NCBI GenBank assembly: GCA_949317995.1
Contig: OX439043.1
Coordinates: 4,084,501-4,148,500, forward strand
Source of the DNA: Acholoe squamosa
Lineage: Eukaryota; Annelida; Polychaeta; Phyllodocida; Polynoidae
DNA: 64,000 nt
Reading direction: 5' to 3'
Part shown: positions 31,381 through 42,622 of the stretch, piece by piece
Layout of the letters: the number at the start of each line of letters is the position of its first letter
Numbering within the stretch: position 1 is the first letter of the stretch
The notes under the pieces: generated by a model
Told to the model about the DNA's origin: nothing
The model's database searches: none
Seen by the model: the letters and a program-made list of their open reading frames with translations, nothing else
Position numbers and translations under genes: made by a program

Positions 31381-32410
31381 TTTCTCTGTTAACTACATTT
31401 CTACACTCTCTGGCCCTATGCCAAGAGATGATATCCATACGCTGTCTTGCTAATTTTAATAACATATTTTTGTCATTAATCCTTTCAAGGAGTTCATTAG
31501 ACATCCATGGACTAGGCTTATCGACAACCTTAAAACTTTTAACAGGACATTGCAAATCTAGCATTCTTTTTATCATATTTTCCAGTATATCCCAGCATAA
31601 ATTTGGGTCATTTGACTGATTGAAAAGATTCCAATTACAGTTTTCTAAGTCTGTATAGAATCTTTCTAAATCTAGCTTATTATATGATCTGCCTAAGAAA
31701 GTTCTATAATTCTTTTTTACATGTATTTGAGACTTCTGAATATATACCGCTAGGTTGTCTGATAAATGTATGTTCAGTGGACCACTAGAGGTAATATTAT
31801 CACAGTTAGAAAAAATCAAATCTATGCACGTATTTGTACCCGATGTGGTTGTGACCTCATTTACGAGTTGTACCAAATGAAAATGATCAAAGGTTTCAAT
31901 GAGGAGCTGTTTTTCAGGTGTATTAGTTAATAGATTTACATTGAAGTCTCCAAGAATGAAAATATCATATCCATCTAAGTTTTCAATTTGTAGAATTAAA
32001 GCTCGCATAGTATTACAAAATTCCATAAGATTACCTGAAGGTGGTCTACATATATTACAGACAATACGTTTCTTATTGGTTCCTTTGGCTGATAATAGCC
32101 ATTGAATTTCTATGTTTTCATTAGTTCTGTTTAAGTTTTTAAACTTATCCACTGAACATGATAGACCCTCATCTACATATGCACATAGTCCACCTCCTCT
32201 ATAGATACTGATTCGGTCTTGACGAAAGAGATTATATCTTGGAAAACTATATAATTTGCTACAATCCATCTCGTTCAACCATGTCTCAGACAATAATATA
32301 ATATCTATAAAGCTATCATTTAATTCTTCTTTGATCTTTGTAAACTTATTTCTCACACTCCTAGCATTCATATGTACAATCGAGAAACCTTTTTTGAATT
32401 TATCTTTCAA
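31311..32410 (-). pseudogene. LINE endonuclease domain
   Basis: From the ATG at 32408-32410. AP-endonuclease-type motifs: VHMNARS, LSETWL, FRQDR...GGGLCAYV, ICRPPSG, GDFNVNLL and TCIDLIFSN. The usual terminal SDH motif reads SDN (LSDNLAVY), losing the catalytic His. It continues to a run of eight A (coding strand, about 31312-31319), where one extra A shifts the frame into the RT frame. Confidence 0.8.
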
Positions 32411-33167
32411 AGATATATTAAGTTTAGAGAATCGTAAATAAATGCGACTCTACATGTAAGCAATCTCAACATATATGTATTTTCAATCTTCCTACCAATA
32501 CATTTTTCTATGAAATAGGCAATCCTATGCCATACAAAATAAAAAGTTTCATACCCCCCTCCCACCACGGGCTTACAGCTCTTATGGCTACCCATGTTTC
32601 TGTGTGTCATATTTTATGCACATTCACTGTGGTATTTACTCAGACAGTGAGGGTGGGGATGGGGGTGGTAGGGGAAGCAGGGACACTGTAAAGGTTATGG
32701 AGGAAATGGCTGAAGGGTTTGATGTAAGACATAGACTGAAGTGGTAAAGTGTCAACACGACAGGTTTCTTTATCGGTGGGTTTCTTGCCGTTCAAAACGA
32801 GGCCTTAGGCCAGGTTTGGAACAAAAAGAGACCCATGGGTGAGGAAAGTGGGCGTGGAGACACTTTAAAGTGCACAATTGTATTTATTTCATCTGATCTG
32901 GGAATGAAACTACTAAAAGGTTATTTGATGACGTCACAGTGGAGAACGGGGCCATGCAGAATGAGATTAAGTTTCTTCATGGCCGGAGAATGGCCTTTAA
33001 TATAGGACCTGTCGTTCTCAACATGAAATAAAAGAGAGGCTGTAACTAGCTTAGGGATGATGGTGGCAAGTCAGGAGATTGCGAATGGTGAGTCTGAAAG
33101 GATGCGTGGAGTCTAGTTATAGTTAACTTGGAAAGACAGAGACAGGACGGGGCATGTCGAACTCAAA

Positions 33168-33431
33168 ATGGCCTCTTTGAGAGATGGGACTGTCACTTCA
33201 CTCTCAAATCAGTCTCGTCCAGTCAGGATTCAGGGAACTCCCTCTCTCGTGTTTGGGGATTGTGGGTCCCCATATTCTGGGGAATATTACTACGCATTGT
33301 ACCTGCCTACATTTTACCACTACAGCAACCAGCAGCCAAAACTACTTTTACCCATAAACGCTGGTCGCCAGAGACGACTCACGCTAGTGGTCGAACTGGG
33401 GCCAGATTGCTCTCAAATAACATCAAAATGA
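33168..33431 (+). CDS. Possible small coding start or exon, unknown
   Basis: The ATG lies in CAAAATGGCC (YY1/Kozak-like), 230 bp after a CRE octamer. The frame encodes 87 residues, Ser/Tyr-rich with PYSGEYYYALYLP, and no recognised domain. In copy B (57581-57817) two amino-acid changes are seen and the C-terminus differs by a 16-base indel. An overlapping + frame starts at 33128. Coding status is uncertain. Confidence 0.2.
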   Translation: MASLRDGTVTSLSNQSRPVRIQGTPSLVFGDCGSPYSGEYYYALYLPTFYHYSNQQPKLLLPINAGRQRRLTLVVELGPDCSQITSK

Positions 33432-34910
33432 TAAATATGAGAGAAAATGAAATGTGTCATGAGATAGTGTACATATTCAGGATCATAGAGGTGTAGTTGT
33501 TACCTGTTATCTGGTCCTTATCTTTGTGATAATAAGGTTTTAAAAATGTAGGTAATCTCAAAATGGGTGCAAGTCGCTTCATGCACTCAATGCTTTTCTA
33601 TGGAGGTGTCAAATTAGGGTGCCAGCTCTGGTCGGATCGGGTGTCATACACAGGGTGAAGTTCGAATAGACATCATATATTGCATGTTATTTTGCCTTCT
33701 ATGGCTATATTGGACATTTCTCTATGTTTCTTATTTAAAAACATAACAATAAAAAAAAGTAGTATAATTCTCAATGAAATGATGTACGCTCGTCTCGGCA
33801 TGTTTTTGCCAAAAACCGACATAGCTAGCCGACTGACGGCAAAATCCAGAATGGCAGTCTCGCAATATGTATGGAGTATGTTTCTTCTTTGTTTGGGATA
33901 TTTCTTAATATTAACAACTACTACAAGTCTTCCGCATTGCTGTCACTGTAGTGTCAAAATGGCAAGACCTATACTTTCCAAGTTACTTGCAAGTTCACTC
34001 GCTTCAACACTCGTTCTACTGAGTGAATAGTACATAGTCTGATTGGCACTGTCTATTGGTGTCTGATGTGCCATCCTGTCCGTTGTGGATTGACAACAAA
34101 ATGGAACAAAATGGTCAAATGACAGTCTAGTCTTTCTACTTGTTGAAACATCACATATGTCTGAAAAGAGAAGAAGAGGCTGTGCAAAGGGCATTAACTT
34201 GTCTCTGCCATGTGGAGCCCCACGTAGGTAGGTCCCTAAGTCCCTGCACTGATTATGATGTAGGAATTTGCTTCTCTTCTTGAGGGATATAAAACTACAG
34301 TATTGGAAATAGTCAAATGTCTCCTATCAACTGCATGGGTCAGTCCCCCAGTCGCTGCACACTGACAGGCATTAAGGATGTCTAACTCTCTAGGAGGCTG
34401 TTGCAAAAAAATGGGATAACAATTCTCACTGTAGCTAGTGTACACATTCAGGCTTCCAGCAATTCTCCAGCCTGATACCTTATATTGTATTGGAATTGAG
34501 ATGCTCTGAATTAGACTCTGTTGCAAAAAGTTTGGGGAACTGGTTCCATGGTTGGTTCCACCTAAACACGTCCTGTAATAGGTGGGCCAGTGAATGAGAG
34601 GAGGGAACTAGCAGGGAATCTGTTCTTACTTTGGAAACATTCATCCATTCCCGACTTTTGTCAAACCAGATGGGAATTGATTCCCTGAGGTAACTCAGTT
34701 CTGCTTTTGGAATAGGCCCTCCAACAGAACCAGTTCTCAATCTTTTTTCGCACTGGCCTCCAGACTGAAGATAACACCAAAGAGATTTCCTAATTGCTAG
34801 ATGTAAACTAGCCATATTGCTGGAGGCCCAGATGCATAGTTTTATACCTCAAATAGGCTAAAAAAGTATAGAGGGGACATTTTCTTATTATCAAACAGAG
34901 GGCATAATGT

Positions 34911-34980
34911 GCTCTCTGTCTCTGTCTCTGTCTGTCTGTCTCTCTTTCTCTCTCGCTGTCTGTCTGTCTCTGTGTCTCTT
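34911..34980. repeat. TCTG/TC microsatellite (copy A)
   Basis: CTCTGTCTCTGTCTGTCTGT-type runs. The copy-B counterpart (59249-59320) has a different arrangement, as expected for slippage. Confidence 0.85.
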
Positions 34981-36143
34981 TCCAAAGTCCTGGATCCGCT
35001 GCTGTCATCCTTGGGTAAGCTATATGGCTTCAAGGTCTGCAGTCAGAAGATAAGTGATTAATGTTGAGAGTGCTCTGTTATAATGTGAAGATGTTCGTTG
35101 TCAGTCCAGTCATGGCCACTTCACAGGTCTTAGGATAATCCTAAATAAACCTCAAGCCTCCTCAACTAGAGTCTATGTACCGATGGATGATGATCAATTT
35201 CTCCATTCATAAACTTGATATTCATTCTCCATAACCGACTTGATAATCAGGTCAAAGCCCTATCAGTTAGCCATGGGTAATGCTGTATTTCCCATTTCTA
35301 GACTCTCAAAATAATGGTTGAATCGAACAGGGATCCTTATAAACTGAATAATAAACAACTGTAATTGTAAACCAGTGACCAGTGTAGTTTCTACATGAAG
35401 CCCCAGGTGGCAGGATGGTTGTACACAAATGAACAAGGAATCTCCGCAAAAATAAAGACGGATTTCTGGCAACTTTAGGAAAAGGGTTCTGTTATTATTT
35501 AGACATATGGAAAGGTGAAAAATTACACCGTTGATAGTTAGATTTATGGCTAGATTTAGACTGGTATTGGAAATGTGTGATATTTTCCAATGAGAAATAT
35601 AAGATTTTGTTTGTATGTAAATAAACCACATAAATCCTGTCAAAACCATTTGGAGACAGGTTCTCTCATTTTCCCATGAATATGCAAATTGTCTCTCACT
35701 CAGGGGCCAAAGTATAATCAATAATTCTGAGTAGTTTTAAGGCTTTGATCTGATGGGTAGCTTGACACCAATGGATATCTGTAGAAGAATCTATATCATG
35801 CAATCATCAGATTAATGGGATGTATTTTCAAATCACTGATAGTATTACTGGGCACATAGCTGGATATGTCTTCATGAATTTAACATAAGCTATTTCAATA
35901 AATCGGTTTTACCTTGATTCCCATGGAATTCTCCAGAGGAGTGTAATGAGATCCATAGAAAAAGGTGAGGAGATTAGATACTCATGTGCAGGTTCATGTT
36001 TTCTTTATTTTTAAACACACTAAAAATAAACCCATTCAACCTGCAAAAAAAAGCAATGCATTTTGATACACTAAAGCAAGGCATTTGAAATCTGTACCCT
36101 ACATAGAAACTTGTTTAACCCTTAAAGGGCCCCTGATGGATTA

Positions 36144-36325
36144 ATGCATCATGCCCATTGGTCATGGTGGACTGAAGTACTGGGATTTCATTGGTGCATC
36201 ATGCCGACCCTTCGGGAGTATATGTATCAACTCCGTAGGGTTGACATGATGCTCCCATGAAGTGTTGGCGAGCAGTCTCACCAGTACTTCATGGGTGCAT
36301 CATGATGGACAATGGGCGTGATGCA
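36144..36325. mobile_element. Small inverted-repeat element (MITE-like), 182 bp (copy A)
   Basis: The ends ATGCATCATGCCCATTGG and CAATGGGCGTGATGCAC are near reverse complements. Inside, GTACT...TTCATTGGTGCATCATG and AGTACTTCATGGGTGCATCATG repeat the theme. AACCCTTAAAGGG just outside the left end (36117-36129) recalls the 35-bp minisatellite unit. Counterpart in B: 60544-60726. Confidence 0.6.
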
Positions 36326-37889
36326 CCCCATGCATCTGCAGCCTAAGTCATTCGGTTAGAAGAGTTGTTCAGGAGAGTCAAATACAGATTAAGAGCTGGT
36401 TCCACTGCCGTTATTTTCGTTAATGACAGTCGAAGTAAGAAAAGCCAACCAAGTAGATATATGGCCAGTGGCACTTTGATTCAGATGAAGAACTTCTGCG
36501 GAACATAGGTTATATATACAGTCAAACTAAATCAATAGTCTGGCTGACTCCCCGGCCGTTAGTTATGGTTAGAGCAAAGCCAGAGGATGACCCAGTCTGA
36601 TAAATGTGTAAGACCTCCTCGGGGGGAGTAGAGACTCACCGCTGCATATAGACGAGGGGACTTGGTGGTAAGTCACCAGGATGGTGTAGGATTTAAGAGC
36701 AGTTCTCTAAAAGCAAGCAGTTTTTGTGGTAAGAGCAAAATCAAGGTGATTCCCATTGAGTTATGCGCACATGAGAATATTTTGAAGCTGGTAGGAATTT
36801 TAATTATTCTACAGCAATGGTGAATGAATGGGAAACTGCCCTCGCGGAGACCTGGATGTTGGTACACGATCCTATCGCCCTTTCAGGAAGCTGATTTGTG
36901 GCCATTATTATCTTTACACTATAAAGAAATGGGTTAGTAGATCACTGGTCAAAAAAATCAGAATTTCTGACTGCTTCAGCCTAGAGTATCCTTGGGGTAC
37001 CAGATGAAGCCAAGTTTTCAGACTGTGAAGCAGTGAGGAAAGTATCAGCTAACTCGATCCAGGACATATGAACTTCAACAAATATATTTTCAGAATTGTG
37101 TAATACATTCCCTTCCTAAATCATTCCAAAAGTTCACATTTAAGTTCTCTCTTATTAATACATTGATAAAATGATTTATAGCCTCAAAAGTCGTCCGCCA
37201 TCTTGGATCTTGACTCAAAGAGATCGGCAGCCAGCATGCCTTAATTCAAACATGAACCGTATCAACAATTAAATAACTGAGTCGCTAATACCGAATTTGA
37301 TAGGTCATATGTAAAGATGTGATGAATAGTTCCAGAGTTAGGGCTTATGAAACCTCCAAGATTGTCTGCTGGGAGAGTGAAGATTTGTTTGATGTAGCTA
37401 TGATATGGTTGCTAAGTTAAGCGTCGCTAAGATAAGCATTGCTAAAATAAGCACTTTTAATGTAATACTTTAAAACACTTATAAGTGCCTCCCTCATACT
37501 TTAGGCTGTATGGGGGGCACTGTGTCCAAGGTAGCAGAGGGGAGGGGTTACAGGTAATGGGGGTACAATGTGCCCTCACTATCTGTTGTTGAAGCCACTA
37601 GTACTCCTTAAAAACATGACATGGTTTGAGGAATGACTTAATGTACTTATAGCAGGGTTGACCGCCTTTGTGAAACTGTTGCCTGGTTTTTCAAAGTGAC
37701 TTCTAGGGACTTGATTACCCGCAAAGAACACGCTCTCTCAATGTTTTAACATTGTTGCTCCTCACCTATAACCTGGGTACCACTCCTCATGCTGTAATTG
37801 CAATTGATGGTCATTGCTGCCAATTCTAAAAGAGACATGTTCTTTCCTGAAGTGAGATTTACAGACGCATATCAAATATGCTATATCAG
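36326..37889. other. Right end of copy A, no gene supported
   Basis: Colinear with 60727-62155. A 122-bp stretch (37133-37254), containing a GCCATCTTGGATC YY1-like site, is absent from B. Homology to B stops at 37889, where the LTR fragment begins. Confidence 0.5.
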
Positions 37890-38335
37890 TGTAGTGTTCT
37901 ACCCCCCGATGTTCAATCGAATCTTTCGATAAACAACGAAGAACAACTATTCAGGTTCCAGTTAAAACTTTATTGTCTAATAACACATAGGCATCAGCCG
38001 TTCTCGATCACAGTTACAGGTGGCAGAGTTTGAACTCTATAACAGGTTCGACACTAGGCCTTCTAGTGTCTACAGTTGATATTCCACATACACCTCCTCT
38101 GTGCAGCAGCACAGAGGAGTATTAGAATATGGTAGCCGGGCAGCCGCCAACCATCGCTCACGATGGTCAGTCGGGGCTGGACTGACCTTGAGGAAGGCCG
38201 TACAACGGCCTTATATACACTGGAGTCGAGGGCCACGTGACCAAGTGGTGACGTGGCGCTGGACTCCAGCGCCCCCAGGCGTCGGGTAATAGAGGTGCTC
38301 TCGATGTCGCCCACAAGGACCACGAAGGTACCTCG
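37890..38335 (-). repeat. Solo, truncated LTR of the same Gypsy family
   Basis: Homologous to 2579-3024 with roughly 20 substitutions, so it is older than the complete element. It begins TGTAGTG but stops at GGTACCTCGA, lacking the last ~22 bp (the U3 end). TATA box and poly(A) signal positions are retained. It sits exactly where homology between duplication copies A and B ends. Confidence 0.9.
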
Positions 38336-39274
38336 AGCAAGAATAGTATAGGTTCCCTAGGATATGTTACTCCATAGAGTCCTATAGTGCAAGCCACCCC
38401 CCTCTACCCCCCCTTCAAAGTAGGCTCCCTTTTGTGTTCAGTATTGAGTCCTATGTAGGATAAGGGGGTTTATAGAGATGTCAGGAATCTTTATCAGAGT
38501 GATATCAAATGGAAACAAGGGGCCACCTATACCAGAAAATCCTGCTGAATCCAAAATTTGTGATCTTGATTCTCAAAATTTGGCCAAAGGTACCTAAAAA
38601 TGAGGTTTGATGATGAGAATATTTTAAAAATGTACAAAAGTTATATTCAAAATGATTGGAACTTTTTTATAGATGCAACATGCTAATCAAAGTCAGTACC
38701 TCAATCTACATATCCCAATGTTTGCCTATCCGAACCTGACAAGTACTCTGCTTGCGTATGGCTCTACCTCTCCCACATACTGCCTATCCCTTAGTCTGCC
38801 TATCACTCATACTACCTATCCCCTGAAACATCTAGAGTTTAATTAGGTTTTCCCTCACATGGCTTAAAGGATTAAAGTTGACCCCTCACCTTTGTACCTA
38901 ATTTTCTCTGTACATTCTTACCATTAGTCTACCTATCCTCAATCTGCCTATCATTCACTTTACCTATCCCTCATGGTGACTATCCCCCAAATCTGCATAT
39001 CCCTCATATTTGACTGGCACATCTGTGATATTACCTAGCACCAATGTATCTTTTGAATATGCTCACCTTACAAGGTACCCTCTGTACCTATCTCTTAAAC
39101 TGTTTATTACCTATCCTCCTTGCTACCCATCCTCTTCAATACCTATCCCTCAAGCTCACTTTATAGCTTTCCTGCCTATCACAGCTTGATCAGCTAAAAA
39201 AGGGAGATTTGAGTAGGTAACTAGTTGGGAGAGGTCAGTCAGTATAATATACTATAGAGTGTGTGACATGAGTA
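38336..39274. other. Spacer DNA with degenerate CCTATC-rich tract
   Basis: No gene. From about 38740 to 39180, words such as CTGCCTATC and ACCTATCCC recur irregularly, possibly a decayed minisatellite. The end (39180-39274) matches, inverted, the sequence at about 62370-62465. Confidence 0.45.
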
Positions 39275-40016
39275 CACTAAAAGCCCCAAGGTCACTTAGC
39301 CTCGTTCTAAACAATCGCTACAATTGCCCTCAGGTTAACCCCCCCCTAGGGTCACCCACCACAGGGACTTGACTTTACTGGTGCCCCCACTCTATCTGTC
39401 CATGGGAGGACTATGGTTAGGGCATTTCTCCACTAGATAATTATCATGAACAATACACATTTGGAAACCGATTTGGTGACAAATTGGAATTGATCAATGT
39501 AATGTCATATTGAGTCATATAGTAAGAAATAACTTCCTACACTGAAAGCCCCAAGGTCGTCGGACTGACCATACCCAAATCTACAACCTTGGGTCATCAG
39601 ATTGAGCACCCAGGGTAGTTAACCTGATGGGTTTAGGTCAACACACTCATCCAAGGTAGTCAAACTGATTACATAATGTTGTTAGAGTGACAACCTTGGT
39701 ACTGACTACCTTGGGTCCTCAATCTGACTACCCAAAGCTGTAGATTTGGGTATCGTCAACTTGAGCACCTAAAGTCCTCAGCGGTGACATCAGCGGTCAG
39801 TTCAAAACTGAAGGTCTAATTATCAAACATGAGTGGCACATACCTGCCACCTTGTGTATTTGTTACATATTGTCAACAGAATGCCATAGACTCATACTGG
39901 GGAAATGTAGACTAAGGGATTTCACTCCCTGTAAGGTGCTGCCCTCTCTCTGTACCTCTTCTGATGACCATAGGTCCTCAATCTGACAAGTTTAAAGATC
40001 TGGAGGGTTTTTAGTG
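39275..40016. mobile_element. 742-bp DNA transposon (MITE), TA target duplication
   Basis: Ends CACTAAAAGCCCC...GGGTTTTTAGTG are inverted repeats. TA at 39273-39274 and 40017-40018 flank it. The inverted paralogue at about 62375-62385 has the joined empty site with a single TA. The interior has many copies of a GGTCCTCAATCTGACTACC-like word in both orientations and an internal second CACTGAAAGCCCCAAGG start (39539). No transposase. Confidence 0.8.
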
Positions 40017-40621
40017 TAGGTACCTGATAGTGCAGCTCTCTCTGTTTTAAACAAGGCAGGTGACTTTTCAGACTAATTTGGTGAGTGCAAGTACTTTGGT
40101 GAAGCAGTGCACAACTTGTTTAGAAAAGAGAGCACATACTCACAGGTCTTTTTACAATAGGAGCAACACCCTCCTGTGTAATTAGGGTGTGTCCCACATG
40201 GGGGTGTTGGTGTCACGCTACACATCTTGATTTTATTTTATTCAGCAAGTTATGCGGCTTTTAGGTAAAAAAAGGGACACATATTCCACTTAATAGCGGT
40301 GGCAGTGCTGATGCACTGTACCTACCAAAGGGAAAATGTATATAGATTAGATCTGTACCAGTGTCATAGCGCCTAGCTATATATATCTTGAAATAACCTC
40401 AATTAGTGGGCAGTGCTGATGCACTGTACCTGACTACTGGGTTTATACCTTTTGAAACCATTTGAGATGTAATAAGATATACAGGAAAGTAGAATGGAAA
40501 TAAGAAAAGACAATTCAGTCAACTTCTTGATGTGCATCAGCGACGGCGGGGGCAGTGCTGATGCACTGAACCTACCGCTATGTTGATCATAGAAAGAGTC
40601 CAGGGAGACCAGAGGACTTAA
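40017..40621. other. Spacer with repeated CAGTGCTGATGCACTG palindromes
   Basis: The 16-bp dyad occurs at 40303-40318, 40411-40426 and 40553-40568, and once more, with one mismatch, at 43344-43359 beyond the TTAA elements. 40017-40200 is the inverted counterpart of about 62215-62375. No gene. Confidence 0.5.
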
Positions 40622-40925
40622 TTCAAAACATCCTGGGATTGCAACCCCAGCGATCTTAGTGTAGGCACATATCATAAGACCTGGCCGGTCTACCCTATCT
40701 AATGCAGTGGTTGCAGGCCTCTCAGGAATAGCAAGTCCTGGGATCACTTCACTATTCCTTTTCCCGCACTAAGATCACTGTGATCCTAGTGAAAGAATTG
40801 CATAGTGGTTTCACCTGAGTACAAGAGCACTTACAGAGAACACTCCTGATCGAAAGAGTGAATAGCCTGCTGCATACATATAGAGGGGAGGGAGGACGTT
40901 TGCTGAGTGTCCTTGAGCGCTCTTA

Positions 40926-42179
40926 CACTGTTAATTTGGTGTTTAGCAACCAAACACCAGTGTTTAGGATCTAAACACATTCTTGTCCCACTTTTCTAAA
41001 AACATTTTTTTTGGCTAAACGTGTGTCATGTTAAGCTATCAGGCATTTGATTTAACAAGTGTTTAGTTTTGATAGGTGTTTAGCTTTAAGCTGTGCAGCA
41101 TGAATATGTGTTTAGATTGGTAGTGTTTAGATTTAGGAGGTGTTTAGATACATAGTGTGTATCTTTAGGAGGTGTTTAGATACATAGTGTGTAGCTTCAG
41201 GAGGTGTTTAGATACATAGTGTTTAGCTTCAGGAGGTGTATAGATACATGGTGTTTAGCTTAGGGAGGCACTAGCTTTTGGCCAAAGGGTTATTCACCAG
41301 GGTGGGAGGGGGGCTATGGCTGAATCATTTCATTTTTATTATCTCCATCATTTATCTTTCATCATCCTTTCATCATTTTAATCTTCATTACTGTAGCTGG
41401 ATACCGCCATATTCATTTTCCATGGTAAAACTGCAAGATAGAAATGATACACACAATACAGATAGGAGTAAAAGTGTAAAAGAGGCAGGAGGATTTGGTA
41501 GTAAGGTAGGGGTGGTCCCTGGAGGCTTGTACGAGTGAGAAGAGGTAGGAGGAGTGGGTAGGGAGGTAGGGAGGGTCTTTGGAGGCTTGTACACGAGAGA
41601 AGAGGTAGCAGGAGTGGGTAGGGAGGTAGGGACGGTCCCTGGAGGCTTGTACACGTAAGGAGAGGTAGGAAGAGTGGGTAGGGAGGTGGGGTTGGTCCCT
41701 AGAGGCTTGGACACGGGAGGATGGGTAGGCCACCCATACCTCCCTATACCCCCTCCTCCCATGCATCATGCCCCTTAGGTAAACAAACATGAAAAAAAAC
41801 CCCAAAAACTACTGAGTCATCGGGAAACAGGGTGATATACAACTATAAAAACGAGGATACTATCCTTTTACTCATTTCATACATATTTTACTTATCTTAT
41901 CTGCTTATGATTCTTATTAGATGGCTAAACACTTGATGTTTATCATTCAAATACATGTTTAAGACTAAACACATAGAGACTGAATGTGTTTAAACTCAAA
42001 CACCTAAACACTATGGTGTGTAAGTGTTTAGGTGTGTGAGAAGTAGGTGTGTAGTTTTCAGGATAAGTGTTTAGAATCTGATGGTGTTTAGCTGTAAGTG
42101 TTTGAATATCATAGATGTGTCGGAATCACACACCATGTAGATAGTGTGGTATGTATAAACACACACCTTTTTTGCAGTG
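40926..42179. mobile_element. 1.25-kb foldback transposon nested in the TTAA element, TA target duplication
   Basis: Ends CACTG...CAGTG with extended inverted similarity (GGTGT near both ends). TA at 40924-40925 and 42180-42181. The uninterrupted TTAA copy at about 42923-42930 gives the empty site (CTCTTAGGGC). Both subterminal regions contain dozens of GTGTTTAG/CTAAACAC words, plausible transposase-binding repeats. The core carries a 60-bp minisatellite. No transposase seen. Confidence 0.85.
41500..41720. repeat. 60-bp minisatellite, ~4 copies, inside the foldback element
   Basis: Units such as GGAGGCTTGTACACG followed by AGAGGTAGGAGGAGTGGGTA recur at a 60-bp period. Because 60 is divisible by 3, the minus strand reads as a Pro/Thr-rich 20-residue repeat (41388-41762). 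This is most simply a by-product of the repeat rather than a gene. Confidence 0.8.
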
Positions 42180-42622
42180 TAGGGCTACTCATGCGCTAAG
42201 TGCACTGTAAGGTAATTTTTCCCTTCTCTCTTTTTGTCCTGGGGGGAGGGCACAATGCTTCTAATAGGCAAGCATAAATCATACATTCATGGGAACAACT
42301 CTTGAATACTGTACGGGGGTCAACTGCACCCTGTGCTCTTTTGTTAGCCCATATGGGGACGGGGAACGATGATATAAACACTGTTGTGAAGAAGAGTGGC
42401 TCCACAGCTATTCCTTTATTTTGGGACTCTTACCCCTGCGCCGAGTCAGTACTTGGAATAGTGTAGGGGGGCTGAGGCTAAGATTGATGCGATCTTAGTG
42501 CTGGCTAGGAAATGTAAATGTAGTCTAATCTTAAGATCGCTTAATAGGATAAGGTAGAATAATTCCTAAAATCACTGAGGTTGCGATCCCAGGATGTTTT
42601 GAATTAACCTCCAGGAGCTTAA

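Larger units (their letters stand above)
29041..32595 (-). mobile_element. LINE (CR1/L2-like, Jockey superfamily), 3.56 kb, only in copy A
   Basis: The boundaries come from comparison with B (57001-57011), which lacks the element. On the minus strand: 5' leader (32595-32411), apurinic-type endonuclease, reverse transcriptase, C-terminal region, 3' UTR with AATAAA (29071-29066) and an A8 tail (29051-29044). There is no ORF1 and no clear target-site duplication. A frameshift, an in-frame TAA and a changed endonuclease residue make it non-autonomous now. Confidence 0.85.
32596..36143. other. Duplicated segment after the LINE (copy A)
   Basis: Matches 57011-60543. It holds a CRE octamer TGACGTCA (32929-32936), a possible small coding start at 33168 and a TCTG/TC microsatellite (34911-34980). 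Frames at 33680-34030 and 35263-35721 occur in both copies but show no coding signature beyond the duplication itself. Confidence 0.5.
19228..37889 (+). repeat. Segmental duplication, copy A (18.7 kb)
   Basis: Colinear and same-strand with 48604-62155. Sequence between arrays differs by only a few bases per hundred by eye. Differences that explain the ~5.1-kb excess in A: 50-bp array longer by ~1.85 kb, LINE 29041-32595, insertion 23415-23755 and 122 bp at 37133-37254. Against these, the ~38-bp array is shorter by ~0.66 kb and ~80 bp are missing near 27550. Confidence 0.95.
40622..42603. mobile_element. TTAA-flanked DNA transposon, copy 1, interrupted
   Basis: Terminal inverted repeat TTCAAAACATCCTGGGAT...ATCCCAGGATGTTTTGAA with TTAA at 40618-40621 and 42604-42607. 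It is split into 40622-40925 and 42180-42603 by the element at 40926-42179. Without that insert it matches copy 2 (42623-43330). TTAA duplications suggest piggyBac- or Kolobok-type mobilisation (family knowledge). No transposase is present, so it is non-autonomous. Confidence 0.85.

Noticed and set aside
33680-34030. Frame with hydrophobic segments, present in both duplicates
   Set aside because: Presence in both copies follows from the recent duplication. No domain is seen, and the end differs between copies by a small indel.
35263-35721. 152-codon minus-strand frame and its copy at 59697-60125
   Set aside because: In-frame indels and differing termini between copies, no recognisable domain and AT-biased composition. 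Most likely a chance frame.
41388-41762. Pro/Thr-rich 124-residue minus-strand protein
   Set aside because: The repeat arises from a 60-bp minisatellite inside a non-autonomous transposon, with no start context or homologue recognised.
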